DNA of 64,000 nucleotides from Ornithodoros turicata (GCF_037126465.1 NC_088201.1:131654052-131718051), one strand, 5' to 3'; positions 33,201 to 46,620 are shown, numbered from the stretch's first letter. Program-made: numbers and translations. The notes: generated from the sequence alone by a model not told the origin.

Positions 33201-36200
33201 CCTTCGAAAAACCACGTGCGAGAACGAAGCTCTTATATTTCCGATCTAGAGGGAAAAGCAGGATGGCGTAATGTGTGGGATAGTGGGTTGCTTGTGGCGC
33301 CGCCGCAGTCGTGTTCGGAATAAACAAAGTACAAAATAACCCGAGCAGCTACGTTATTTGTTTACGTTAGCTGAAAAACATAATCGTGCTTGAAAACATT
33401 TGTCCGAAAGCGCATTCCAAAAACCACGTGCAGGAACGAAACTCATATTTCCGGTCTAGAGGAACAAACAGGAGGGCAAAATGTGTCGAATAGTGGATTT
33501 CTTGTGGCGCCACCGCAGTCGTGTTCAGAATAAAGAAATGACAATATGACACGAGCAGCTACGTTATTTTTTTACGTCAGTTGAAAAGCGACAATCGCGC
33601 ATGGAAACATTTGTCCTAAGCCGCCTTCCAAAAACCACGTGCGAGAACGAAACTTTCATTCCGATCTAGAGGGAAAGGCAGGAGCGCGAAACGTGTCGAA
33701 CAGTGGGTTGCCTGTGGCGCCGTCGCAGTCATGTTCGGAATAAAGAAAGGACAATATGACACGAGCAGCTACGTTATTTTTTACGTCAGCTGAAAAGCGA
33801 CAATCCCGCATGGAAACATTTGTCCTAAAGCGCCTTCCAAAAACCACGTGCGAGAACGAAACTCTCATATTTCCGATCTAGACGGAAAAACAGGAGGGCG
33901 CAATGTGTCGAATAGTGGATGGCTTGTGGCGCCGCCGCAGTCGTGTTCGGAATAGAGAAAGGACAATATAACACGTGCAGGTTTTTTACGTCAGCTGAAA
34001 AGTGACTATCGCGCATGGAAACATTTGTCCTAACGCGCCTTCCAAAAACCACGTGCAAGAACGAAGCTCTCATATTTTCGATCTAGAGGGAAAAGCAGGA
34101 TGGCAAAATGTGTCGAACAGTGGGTTGCTTGTGGCGCCACCGCAGTCGCGTTTGTCATAAAGAAAGGACAATATAAAACGAGCAGCGACGTTATTTTTTA
34201 CGTCAGCTGAAAAGCGATAATCGCGCATGGAAACATTTGTCTTAAATCGCCTTCAAAAAACAACGTGCAAGAGCGAAACTTTCATATTTCCGATCTAGAG
34301 GGAAAAGCAGGATGGCGTAATGTGTGGGATAGTGGGTTGCTTGTGGCGCCGGCCCAGTCGTGTTCGAAGTAAAGAAAGGACAACATAAAACGAGCAGCTA
34401 CATTATTTTTTTACGTCAGCTGAAAAGCGACAATCGCGCATGGAAACATTTGTCCTAAAGCGCCTTCGAAAAACCACGTGCGAGAACGAAGCTCTCATAA
34501 TTCCGCTCTAGAAGGAAATGCAGGATCGCGTAATGTGTCGAATAGTGGGTTGCTTGTGGCGTCGCCGCAGTCGTGTTCGTCATAAAGATGGGCAATATAA
34601 AACGAGCAGCGACGTTATTTTTTACGTCAGGTGAGAAGCTACAATCGCGCATGGAAACAGTTGTCCTAAATCGCCTTCAAAAAACAACGTGCAAGAACGA
34701 AACTTTCATATTTCCGATCTAGAGGGAAAAGCAGGATGGCGTAATGTATGGGATAGTGGGTTGCTTGTGGCGCCGCCGCAGTCGAGTTCAGAATAAAGAG
34801 AGTACAAAATAACCCGAGCAGCTATGTTATTTGTTTACGTTAGCTGAAAAGACATAATAGCGCATGAAAACATTTGTCCGAAAGCGCATACCAAAAACCA
34901 CGTGCAGGAACGAAACTCTCATATTTCCGGTCTAGAGGAACAAACAGGAGCGCGAAACGTGTCGAACAGTGGGTTGCTTGTGGCGCCGCCGCAGTCGTGT
35001 TCGGAATAAAGAAAGGACAATATAACCCGAGCAGCTACGTTATTTGTTTAGGTTAGCTGAAAAGACACAACCGCGCATGGAAACATATGTCCGAAAGCGC
35101 ATTCCAAAAAACCACGTGCAAGAACGAAACTCTCACATTTCCGGTCTAGAGGACAAAACAGGAGGGCAAAATGTGTCGAACAGTGGATGGCTTGTGGCGC
35201 CGCCGCAGTCGTGTTCGGAATAAAGAAAGGACAATATGACACGAGCAGCTACGTTATTTTTTTACGTCATCTGAAAAGCGACAATCCCGCATGGAAACAT
35301 TTGCCCTAAAGCGCCTTCCAAAAACCACGTGCGAGAACGAAACTCTCATATTTCCGATCTAGACGGAAAAACAGGAGGGCGCAATGTGTCGAATAGTGGA
35401 TGGCTTGTGGCGCCGCCGCAGTCGTGTTCGGAATAAAGAAAGGACAATATAACACGCGCAGGTTTTTTACGTCAGCTGAAAAGCGACAATCGCGCATGGA
35501 AACATTTGTCCTAAAGCGCCTTCCAAAAACCACGTGCAAGAACAAAGCTCTCATATTTCCGATCTAGAGGGAAAAGCAGGATGGCAAAATGTGTCGAACC
35601 GTGGGTTGCTTGTGGCGCCGCCGCAGTCGTTTTCGAAATAGAGAAAGGACAATATAAAACGAGCAGCTACGTTATTTTTTTACGTCAGCTGAAAAGCGAC
35701 AATCGCGCATGGAAACATTTGTCCTAAAGCGCCTTCGAAAATCCACGTGCAAGAACGAAGGTCTCATATTTCCGATCTAGAGGGAAAAGTAGGAGCGCAA
35801 CATGTGTCGAACAGTGGGTTGCTTGTGGCGCCGCCGCAGTCATGTTCGGAATAAAGAACAATATAAAACGAGCAGCTACGTTATTTTTTTACGTCAGCTG
35901 AAAAGCGACAATCGCGCATGGAAACATTTGTCCTAAAGCGCCTTCGAAAAACCACGTGCGAGAACGAAGCTCTCATATTTCCGATCTAGAGTGAAAAGCA
36001 GGATGGCGTAATGTGTCGAATAGTGGGTTACTTGTGGCGCCACCGCAGTCGTGTTCAGAATAAAGAAATGAGAATATGACACGAGCAGCTACGTTATTTT
36101 TTTACGTCAGCTGAAAAGCGAGAATCGCGCATGGAAACATTTGTCCTAAACCGCCTTCCAAAGACCACGTGCGGGAACGAAACTCTCACATTTCCGATCT

Positions 36201-39200
36201 AGAGGGAAAAGCAGGAGCGCGAAACGTGTCGAACAGTGGGTTGCTTGTGGCGCCGCCGCAGTCGTGTTCGGAATAAAGAAAGAACAATATCAAACGAGCA
36301 GCTACGTTATTTTTTTTACGGCAGCTCAAAAGCGACAATCGCGCATGGAAACATTTCTCTTAAAGCGCCTTCCAAAAACCACGTGCAAGAACGAAACTTT
36401 CATATTTCCGATCTAGAGGGAAAAGCAGGATGGCGTAATGTGTCGAATAGTGGGTTGCTTGTGGCGCCGCCGCAGTCGTGTTCGGAATAAAGAAAGGACA
36501 ATATAACCCGAGCAGCTACGTTATTTGTTTAGGTTAGCTGAAAAGACACAATCGCGCATAGAAACATTGTTCCGAAAGCACATTCCAAAAAACCACGTGC
36601 AAGAACGAAACTCTCACATTTCCGGTCTAGAGCACAAAACAGGAGGGCAAAATGTGTCGAACAGTGGGTTTCTTGTGGCGCCACCGCAGTTGTGTTCAGA
36701 ATAAAGAAATGAGAATATGACACGAGCAGCTACGTTATCTTTTACGTCAGTTGAAAAGCGACAATCGCGCATGGGAACATTTGTCCTAAAGCGTCTTCCA
36801 AAAACCACGTGCGAGAACGAAACTCTCATATTTCCGAGCTAGACGGAAAAACAGGAGGGCGCAATGTGTCGAATAGTGGATGGCTTGTGGTGCCACCGCA
36901 GTCGTGTTCGGAATAAAGAAAGGGCAATATAACACGCGCAGCTACGTTATGTTTTTTACGTCAGTTGAAAAGCGACAATCGCGCAGGGAAACATTTGTCC
37001 TAAAGCGCCTTCCAAAAACCACGTGCAAGAACGAAGCTCTCATATTTCCGATCTAGAGGGAAAAGTAGGAGCGCAAAATGTGTCGAACAGTGGGTTGCTT
37101 GTGGCGCCGCCGCAGTCGTGTTCGAAATAAAGAAAGGACAATATAAAACGAGCAGCTACGTTATTTTTTTACGTCAGCTGAAAAGCGATAATCGCGCATG
37201 GAAACATTTGTTCTAAATCGCCTTCAAAAAACAACGTGCAAGTACGAAAATTTCATATTTCCGATCTAGAGGGAAAAGCAGGATGGCGTAATGTGTGGGA
37301 TAGTGGGCTGCTTGTGGCGCCGCCGCAGTCGTGTTCGGAATAAAGAAAGTACAAAATAACCCGAGCAGCTACGTTATTTGTTTACTTTAGCTGAAAAGAC
37401 ATAATCGCGCATGAAAACATTTGTCCGAAAGCGCATTCCAAAAACCACGTGCAGGAACGAAACTCTCATATTTCCGGTCTAGAGGAACAAACAGGAGGGC
37501 AAAATGTGTCGAATAGTGGATTTCTTGCGGCGCCACCGCAGTCGTGTTCAGAATAAAGAAATGAGAATATGACACAAGCAGCTACGTTATTTTTTTACGT
37601 CAGCTGAAAAGCGAGAATCGCGCATGGAAACATTTGTCCTAAACCGCCTTCCAAAAACCACGTGCGAGAACGAAACTCTCAGATTCCCGATCTAGAGGGA
37701 AAAACAGGAGCGCGAAACGTGTCGAACAGTGGGTTGCCTGTGGCGCCGCCGCAGTCGTGTTCGGAATAAAGAAAGAACAATATAAAACGAGCAGCTACGT
37801 TATTTGTTTAGGTTAGCTGAATAGACACAATCGCGCATGGAAACATTGTTCCGAAAGCGCATTCCAAAAAGCACGTGCAGGAACGAAACTCTCATATTTC
37901 CGGTCTAGAGGAACAACCAGGAGGGCAAAATGTGTCGAATATTGGATTTCTTGTGGCGCCACCGCAGTCATGTTCAGAATAAAGAAATGACAATATGACA
38001 CGAGCAGCTACGTTATTTTGTTATTTTTAGCGTCAGTTGAAAAGCGACAATCGCGCATGGAAACATTTGTCCGAAACCGCCTTCCAAAAACCACGTGCGA
38101 GAACGAAACTCTCATTCCGATCTAGAGGGAAAGGCAGGAGCGCGAAACGTGTCGAAGAGTGGGTTGCTTGTGGCGCCGCCGCAGTCGTGTTCTGAATAAA
38201 GAAAGAACAATATAACCCGAGCAGCTACGTTATTTGTTTATGTTAGCTGAAAAGACACAATCGCGCATGGAAACATTTGTCCGAAAGCGCATTCCAAAAA
38301 ACCACGTGCAAGAACGAAACTCTCACATTTCCGGTCTAGAGGACAAAACAGGAGGGCAAAATGTGTCGAACAGTGGGTTTCATGTGGCGCCACCGCAGTC
38401 GTGTTCAGAATAAAGAAATGAGAATATGACACGAGCAGCTACGTTATTTTTTTACGTCAGCTGAAAAGCGAGAACCGCGCATGGAAACATTTGTCCTAAA
38501 CCGCCTTCCAAAGACCACGTGCGGGAACGAAACTCTCATATTTCCGATCTAGAGGGAAAAGCAGGAGCGCGAAACGTGTCGAACAGTGGATTGCCTGTGG
38601 CGCCGTCGCAGTCATGTTCGGAATAAAGAAAGGACAATATGACACGAGCAGCTACGTTATTTTTTTACGTCAGCTGAAAAGCGACAATCCCGCATGAAAA
38701 CATTTGTCCTAAAGCGCCTTCCAAAAACCACGTGCGAGAACCAAACTCTCATATTTCCGATCTAGACGGAAAAACAGCAGGGCGCAATGTGTCGAATAGT
38801 GGATGGCTTGTGGCGCCGCCGCAGTCGTGTTCGGAATAAAGAAAGGACAATATAACACGCGCATCTACGTTGTTTTTTTACGTCAACTGAAAAGCGACAA
38901 TCGCGCATGGAAACATTTGTTCTAAAGCGCCTTCGAAAAACCACGTGCGAGAACGAAGCTCTCATATTTCCGATCTAGAGGGAAAAGTAGGATGGTGTAA
39001 TGTGTCGAATAGTGGGTTGCTTGTGGCGCCACCGCAGTCGCGTTCGTCGTACAAAAGGACAATATAAAACGAGCAGCGACGTTATTTTTTCCGTCAGCTG
39101 AAAAGCGATAATCGCGCATGGAAACATTTGTCCTAAATCGCCTTCAAAAAACAACGTGCAAGAACGAAAATTTCATATTTCCGATCTAGAGGGAAAAGCA

Positions 39201-42200
39201 GGATGGCGTAATGTGTCGGATAGTGGGTTGCTTGTGGCGCCGCCGCAGTCGTGTTCGGAATAAAGAAAGTACAAAATAACCCGAGCAGCTACGTTATTTG
39301 TTTACGTTAGCTGAAAAGACATAATCGCGCATGAAAACATTTGTCCGAAAGCGCAGTCCAAAAACCACGTGCAGGAACGAAACTCTCATATTTCCGGTCT
39401 AGAGGAACAAACAGGAGGGTAAAATGTGTCGAATAGTGAATTTCTTGTGGCGCCACCGCAGTCGTGTTCAGAATAAAGAAATAACAATATGACACGAGCA
39501 GCTACGTTACTTTTCTACGTCAGTTGAAAAGCGACAATCGCGCATGGAAACATATGTCCTAAGCCGCCTTCCAAAAACCACGTGCAAGAACAAAACTTTC
39601 ATATTACCGATCTAGAGGGAACAGCAGGATGGCGTAATGTGTCGAATAGTGTGTTTCTAGTGGCGCCGCCGCAGTCGTGTTCGGAATAAAGGACAATATA
39701 ACCCGAGCAGCTACGTTATTTGTTTAGGTTAGCTGAAGAGACACAATCGCGCATGGAAACATTTGTCCGAAAGCGCATTCCAAAAAACCACGTGCAAGAA
39801 CGAAACTCTCACATTTCCGGTCTAGAGGACAAAACAGGACGGCAAAATGTGTCGAACAGTGGGTTTCTTGTGGCGCCGCCGCAGTCGTGTTCGGAATAAA
39901 GAAAGGACAATATAACACGCGCAGCTACGTTATGTTTTTTACGTCAGCTGAAAAGCGACAATCGCGCATGGAAACATTTGTCCTAAAGCGCCTTCCAAAA
40001 ACCCCGTGCAAGAACGAAACGAAACTATCATATTTCCGATCTAGATGGAAAAACAAGGTGGCGGAATGTGTCGCATAGATGATTGCTTCTGGCGCCGCCG
40101 TAGCCGTGTTCGGAATAAAGAAATGACAATATAACAGGAGCGGCTACGTTATTTGTTTACATCAGCTGAAAAGCGACTATCGCGCATGGAAACATTTGTC
40201 CTAAAGCGCCTTCCAAAAACCATGTGCAAGAACGAAACTCATATTTCCGATCTAGACGGAAAAACAAGATGGCGGAATGTGTCGAATAGTGGGTTTCTTG
40301 TGGCACCACCGCAGTCGTGTTCCGAATAAAGAAAGGACAATATGACACGAGCAGCTACGTTTTTTTTACGTCAGCTGAAACGCGACAATCTGCGCATGGA
40401 AACATTTGTCCTAAAGGTCATCAAAGAACCATGTGCAAGAACGAAACGAAACTATCATATTTCATATACAGAGGGAAAAACAGGAGGGCGAAATGTGTCG
40501 AATAGTGGGTTGCTTGTGGCGCAGCCGTAGTCGTGTTCAAAATAAAGAAAGGATAATATAAAACGAGCAGCTACGTTATTTTTTTTACGTCAGCTGAAAA
40601 GCTACAATCGCGCATGGAAACATTTGTCCTAAAGCGCCTTCGAAATACCACGTGCGAGAACGAAGCTCTCATATTTCCGATCTAGAGGGAAAAGCAGGAG
40701 CGCGAAACGTGTCGAACAGTGGGTTGCTTGTGGCGCCGCCGCAGTCGTGTTCGGAATAAAGAAAGAACAATATAAAACGAGCAGCTACGTTATTTTTTTT
40801 ACGTCAGCTGAAAAGCGATAATCGCGCATGGAAACATTTGTCCTAAATCGCCTTCAAGAAACAACGTGCAAGAACGAAACTTTCATATTTCCGATCTAGA
40901 GGGAAAAGCAGGATGGCGTAATGTGTCCGATAGTGGGTTGCTTGGGGCGCCGCCGCAGTCGTGTTCGGAATAAAGAGTGTACAAAATAACCCGAGCAGCT
41001 ACGTTATTTGTTTACGTTAGCTGAAAAGAGATAATCGCGCATGAAAACATTTGTCCGAAAGCGCATTCCAAAAACCACGTGCAAGAACGAAACTCTCATA
41101 TTTTCGGTCTAGAGGAACAAACAGGAGGGCAAAATGTGTCGAATAGTGGATTTCTTGTGGCGCCACCGCAGTCGTGTTCAGAATAAAGAAATGACAATAT
41201 GACACGAGCAGCTACGTTATTTTTTTACGTCAGTTGAAAAGCGACAATCGCGCATGGAAACATTTGTCCTAAGCCGCCTTCCAAAAACCACGTGCGAGAA
41301 CGAAACTTTCATTCCGATCTAGAGGGAAAGGCAGGAGCGCGAAACGTGTCGAACAGTGGGTTGCTTGTGGCGCCCCACAGTCGTGTTCGGAATAAAGAAA
41401 GAACAATATAAAACGAGCAGCTACTTTATTTTTTTACGGCACCTGAAAAGCGACAATCGCGCATGGAAACATTTGTCTTAAAGCGCCTTCCAAAAACCAC
41501 GTGCAAGAACGAAACTTTCATATTTCCGATCTACAGGGAAAAGCAGGATGGCGTAATGTGTCGAATAGTGGGTTGCTTGTGGCGCCGCCGCAGTCGTGTT
41601 CGGAATAAAGTAAGGACAATATAACCCGAGCAGCCACGTTATTTGTTTAGATTAGCTGAAAAGACACAATCGCGCATGGAAACATTTGTCCGAAAGCGGA
41701 TTCCAAAAAACCACGTGCAAGAACGAAACTCTCACATTTCCGGTCTAGAGGACAAAACAGGAGGGCAAAATGTGTCGAACAGTGGGTTTCTTGTGGCGCC
41801 ACCGCAGTTGTGTTTAGAATAAAGAAATGAGAATATGACACGGGCAGCTACGTTATTTTTTTACGTCAGCTGAAAAGCGAGAATCGCGCATGGAAACGTT
41901 TGTCCTAAACCGCCTTCCAAAAACCACGTGCGAGAACGAAACTTTCATTCCGATCTAGAGGGAAAGGCAGGAGCGCGAAACGTGTCGAACAGTGGGTTGC
42001 TTGTGGCGCCACCGCAGTCGTGTTCTGAATAAAGAAAGAACAATATAAAACGAGCAGCTACGTTATTTTTTTACGGCACCTGAAAAGCGACAATCGCGCA
42101 TGGAAACATTTGTCTTAAAGCGCCTTCCAAAAACCACGTGCAAGAACGAAACTTTCATATTTCCGATCTAGAGGGAAAAGCAGGATGGCGTAATGTGTCG

Positions 42201-42734
42201 AATAGTGGGTTGCTTGTGGCGCCGCCGCAGTCGTGTTCGGAATAAAGTAAGGACAATATAACCCGAGCAGCTACGTTATTTGTTTAGATTAGCTGAAAAG
42301 ACACAATCGCGCATGGAAACATTTGTCCGAAAGCGCATTTAAAAAAACCACGTGCAAGAACGAAACTCTCACATTTCCGGTCTAGAGGACAAAAGAGGAG
42401 GGCAAAATGTGTCGAACAGTGGGTTTCTTGTGGCGCCACCGCAGTTGTGTTCAGAATAAAGAAATGAGAATATGACACGGGCAGCTACGTTATTTTTTTA
42501 CGTCAGCTGAAAAGGGAGAATCGCGCATGGAAACATTTGTCCTAAACCGCCTTCCAAAAACCACGTGCGAGAACGAAACTCCCATATTTCCGATCTAGAG
42601 GGAAAAGCAGGAGCGCGAAACGTGTCGAACAGTGGGTTGCCTGTGCCGCCGTCGCAGTCGTATTCGGAATAAAGAAAGGACAATATGACACGAGCAGCTA
42701 CGTTATTTTTTTACGTCAGCTGAAAAGCGGCAAT

Positions 42735-44022
42735 CGCGCATGGAAACATTTGTCCTAAAGCGCCTTCCAAAAACCACGTGCGAGGACGAAACTCTCATAT
42801 GTCCGATCTAGACGGAAAAACAGGAGGGCGCAATGTGTCGAATAGTGGATGGCTTGTGGCGCCGCCGCAGTCGTGTTCGGAAAAAAGAAATGACAATATA
42901 ACACGCGCAGCTACGTTATGTTTTTTACGTCAGCCTAAAAGCGACAATCGCGCAAGGAAACATTTGTCCTAAAGCGCCTTCCAAAAACCACGTGCAAGAA
43001 CGAAACAAAACTATCATATTTCCGATCTAGATGGGAAAAAAAGGTGGCGGAATGTGTCGCATAGAGGATTGCTTCTGGCGCCGCCGTAGCCGTGTTCGGA
43101 ATAAAGAAATGACAATATAACAGGAGTAGCTACGTTATTTCTTTACATCAGCTGAAAAGCGACAATCGCGCATGGAAACATTTGTCCTAAAGCGCCTTCC
43201 AAAAACCATGTGCAAGAACGAAACTCATATTTCCGATCTAGACGGAAAAACAAGATGGCGGAATGTGTCGAATAGTGGGTTTCTTGTGGCGCAGCCGCAG
43301 TCGTATTCGGAATAAAGAAAGGACAATATAACACGAGCAGCTACGTTATTTTTTTACGTCAGCTGAAAAGCGACAATCGCGCATGGAAACATTTGTCCTA
43401 AAGCGCCTTCCAAAAACCACGTGCGAGGACGAAACTCTCATATGTCCGATCTAGACGGAAAAACAGGAGGGCGCAATGTGTCGAATAGTGGATGGCTTGT
43501 GGCGCCGCCGCAGTCGTGTTCGGAAAAAAGAAATGACAATATAACACGCGCAGCTACGTTATGTTTTTTACGTCAGCCTAAAAGCGACAATCGCGCAAGG
43601 AAACATTTGTCCTAAAGCGCCTTCCAAAAACCACGTGCAAGAACGAAACAAAACTATCATATTTCCGATCTAGATGGGAAAAAAAGGTGGCGGAATGTGT
43701 CGCATAGAGGATTGCTTCTGGCGCCGCCGTAGCCGTGTTCGGAATAAAGAAATGACAATATAACAGGAGTAGCTACGTTATTTCTTTACATCAGCTGAAA
43801 AGCGACAATCGCGCATGGAAACATTTGTCCTAAAGCGCCTTCCAAAAACCATGTGCAAGAACGAAACTCATATTTCCGATCTAGACGGAAAAACAAGATG
43901 GCGGAATGTGTCGAATAGTGGGTTTCTTGTGGCGCAGCCGCAGTCGTATTCGGAATAAAGAAAGGACAATATAACACGAGCAGCTACGTTATTTTTTTAC
44001 GTCAGCTGAAAAGCGACAATCG
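42735..44022. repeat. 643-bp higher-order repeat (three monomers), two copies
   Basis: The segment from about 42735 recurs 643 bp later essentially without change, including private variants such as TATGTCCGATC and GGAAAAAAGAAATG. This is a local recent duplication near the edge of array 2. Confidence 0.9.
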
Positions 44023-44207
44023 CGCATGGAAACATTCGTCCTAAACCGCCTTCCAAAAACCACGTGCAAGAACGAAACTCTCACATTTCCGATCTAGAGG
44101 GAAAACAGGCTAGCTGAATGTGTCGAATAGTGGGTTTCTTGTGGCGCCGCCGCAGTCGTGTTCGGAATAAAGAAAGGACAATTTAATACGAGCAGCTACG
44201 TTACTTT

Positions 44208-45428
44208 GGGGGGTACCCGAAATCCCCCATTAAGAATAAACCGCTTAAAAAATACACTGTTGAAAATAAATCTTCAAAAATAAACAGGTTAATATTCCCG
44301 TTTAGAGATCACTGCTTAAGAATCCACCATTAAAAATAAACTGTTTCAAAATCCCCTCTTCATCAAGGACTGATGCGGCTTGATTGCTATTCTGCGTCGG
44401 TTTAGATCAGGTTATGTTAGGTTAGTTTTGTTTAAGTTGGGGTTAGTTTGGGATAGCTTAGGCGGGTGTATCCCATTTGAAACCATTAAAAATAATCTTT
44501 CAAAAATAAACGCGTAAGTACCCACTGTTAAAAATATATCTCCCAGAATATACGCTTAAAAATAAACGCAAAAATAATCGCCGAAATATCCTCGTTTAAA
44601 TATAAACGCTAAGTAATCCACGGTTAGGAATATATTATTAAAAATAAATCGTTTCAGAATCCCCCCAAATCCACCCTACAGTTGCTAGAGTCATGTGGTA
44701 TGGCCCAAATCAAGGTGAACTGCAAGCAAGGGGCTTAACCTAACCTCACAGGACCAAACTAGCCTAAACTATCCTAAACTAACCGAAACGAAACTAAACT
44801 AACCTAAAATAACATATGATAAAACCCGGCGTAAATTGCAATCAGTCCGCCTCCGTGCTAGATGGTGAGGGGATTCTGAAGCAGTTTATTTTTAATGGCG
44901 GATTATTAAACGGTGATCTCTAAGCGGGGATAGTAAGCGGTTTATTTTACGAGATATATTTTTAACCCTGTATTTTTTAAGCGGATTATTCTTGAATGTT
45001 TTATTTTTAAACGTTTATTATTCTTAATGGTGGATTTCGGGGACCCCCCGCTTAGGCTAGCTTGGCCATGTGAGGTTATTTAAGTCCCTTGCTTTGGGCA
45101 GTGCAGGCGTAAGGGGGTTACGCTAATAAATCTAAATCCTACTACTAAATCCTAAGCGGGATTATTTCTCTATGCGGGTTGTCCATTTCACTCGCGGCCA
45201 TACCACGTGATTGTAGCAACCGTAGGGCAGACGTGGGGGGATTCTGAAACGATTTATTTTTAACGATATATTCTTAACCGTTTTTATTTACACGGGGATA
45301 TTTCAGCGATTATTTTTGTGCGTTGATATTGTTAAGCGCATATTGTGGGAGATTTATTTCTAACAGTGGCTGCTTACGCGTTTATTTGTGAAATGTTATT
45401 TTTATTGGTTTCAAACGGGATACACCCC
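44208..45428. mobile_element. 1221-bp foldback element with interleaved inverted repeats
   Basis: A perfect 8-bp target duplication GTTACTTT (44200-44207 and 45429-45436) matches satellite sequence. The left end is GGGGGGTACCCG; the right end reads inward GGGGTGTATCCCG. Internally, block A (44208-44463) is inverted at about 44771-45049, and block B (44464-44770) is inverted at 45050-45428, giving the order A-B-A'-B'. GTTAGGTTAG and AAAAATAAAC motifs abound. There is no coding frame. Superfamily unresolved. Confidence 0.85.
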
Positions 45429-45473
45429 GTTACTTTTTACGTCAGCTGAAAAAGCGACAATTGCGCATGGAAA

Positions 45474-45789
45474 GATGCCGTACTGTGAGGTCGCGTTTGA
45501 CAAAATAGCACTTTCAAAACAGCACACTTAAGAGCCAAGTGGCCAGTTTAATTAACTTTGGCGCTTAATATCATTTGATATCAAAATGCTACCAAACATG
45601 TCCAAAGCTTGTTTTCTGATCTGCATAACATAGGTCCTAACCTTGACTTCCGATTGCTCCTATTTCTGCGAATGACTATAGTCAATTCCAATAAATATCA
45701 GGTTATTCTGCCGTTCGTTATTTTGAAGCTCATATATGTGATTTTGAAAGAGCAGATATGTCCTTTAACGAGCAAGCTCCGGTGATGCT
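45474..45789. other. Unassigned DNA right of the satellite
   Basis: No feature recognised. It may be 3' continuation of the retroelement fragment on its right. Confidence 0.3.
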
Positions 45790-46059
45790 TCAGTAACTAC
45801 TAGAAGATCCACTTCGTGAAACAGTTTCAATTTGCTCTGTCGAATGTTCTGGATTCTTGAAGTCACTGTTTTGTTCATCGGAAATCTCTTTTAACTGCTC
45901 TACAATATATGTTTGCTGGGATTGAACATTGTGCATGAGGCTAGCACCTCCCAATAGTTGCTGGATTTGTTTTTCAGTCAGGGGTGCGGGATTCTCTTCT
46001 ATATTCCCTGAGCTTTGCAGAGAGAGCCCTATCTGCAAAAAACACACCACCTCCCTCAC
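45790..46059 (-). pseudogene. Non-LTR retrotransposon-like ORF start with a degraded 2A-like motif
   Basis: The minus-strand frame reads SGNIEENPAPLTEKQIQQLL. Several non-LTR retrotransposons begin an ORF with a 2A-like ribosome-skipping motif ending DxExNPGP. Here the G of PGP is A and the D is N, so skipping would probably fail. A Gln-rich, coiled-coil-like stretch follows and then a stop. Fragment only; the clade is not assigned. Confidence 0.45.
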
Positions 46060-46441
46060 CTTTCAAAAAAAAAAAGAAAAAGTTAATGGACCTTCGGAGA
46101 CGAATGTTGTCAGATACACTGCGGGAAAACTCAGATGCACATCAAACCACATGATAACCTGTTCGGTTCTTCAAACACCCTTACCGTGAACCAAATCATA
46201 CTCGAGCACCGAGCCACAAAACTGGGCATTTACAAAATAGGTTGATTGAGCAAACACAGAAACTTACTTACAAGTTGACCCTCGTAGAATTTCCTCGTAG
46301 CTGTGCAGGAACTTTGCACCCGAAATTTTTAATGTCTGCCAGAAAGTCTATGATTCACATATGTAAAGAATATACCTGTACACCTTGAAAAGTATTTTAA
46401 TCCCTCCTGCATTCTGTACAAAGCTCTTGTTGAAACAGATA

Positions 46442-46620
46442 TCATACATCTCGTACTTTCTTGCAAAGACCAGCTAGAAAATTCATTTCGTGCACCACTG
46501 TCCCATCCTTCTCATCAAATGCGCCACTACGGATCGCCAGATCAAAAGCGTTGTCCAGGAACTGGGGCCTTTTCTCAGCGGGAATTCGTGTAACAAAAGG
46601 GATGGTGAGGCGCAGGTAGT
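46442..46620 (-). CDS. Last exon of a probable host methyltransferase (JHAMT-like), partial
   Basis: A strong acceptor (pyrimidine-rich ...TTTGTTGCAG) precedes an exon of 2 bases plus 58 codons ending in TGA at 46444-46442. It encodes YLRLTIPFVTRIPAEKRPQF, then LDNAFDLAIRSGAFDEKDG and a basic C-terminus. The wording RIPAEKR-FLD-AFDLA resembles the C-terminal part of arthropod juvenile hormone acid methyltransferase-like SAM methyltransferases, as I remember that family. The SAM-binding exons would lie at higher coordinates on the minus strand and were not found in the window. An ATTAAA element downstream may serve polyadenylation. This is the best candidate for host coding sequence here. Confidence 0.5.

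Larger units (their letters stand above)
30316..45473. repeat. Satellite array 2, ~213-bp monomer, about 65 copies
   Basis: Same monomer and orientation as array 1. The left edge begins inside a monomer at TCGAACAGTGGG; the right edge dissolves after GCGCATGGAAA at about 45473. Monomers near the right end (from about 39950) form a distinct group with GGAAAAACAAGATGGCGG-like variants. A 1.2-kb foldback element interrupts it at 44208. The two arrays were evidently one before the 10-kb insertion. Confidence 0.96.

Noticed and set aside
10862..45000. Dozens of 60-84 codon frames with near-identical translations, mostly minus strand
   Set aside because: They recur with the satellite period and its variants. 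They are unspliced by-products of the tandem repeat with no start context, known domain or independent constraint.
10690..45473. Possible CRISPR array because of regular repeats
   Set aside because: Units are contiguous 213-bp monomers with no unique spacers, and the window is eukaryotic.
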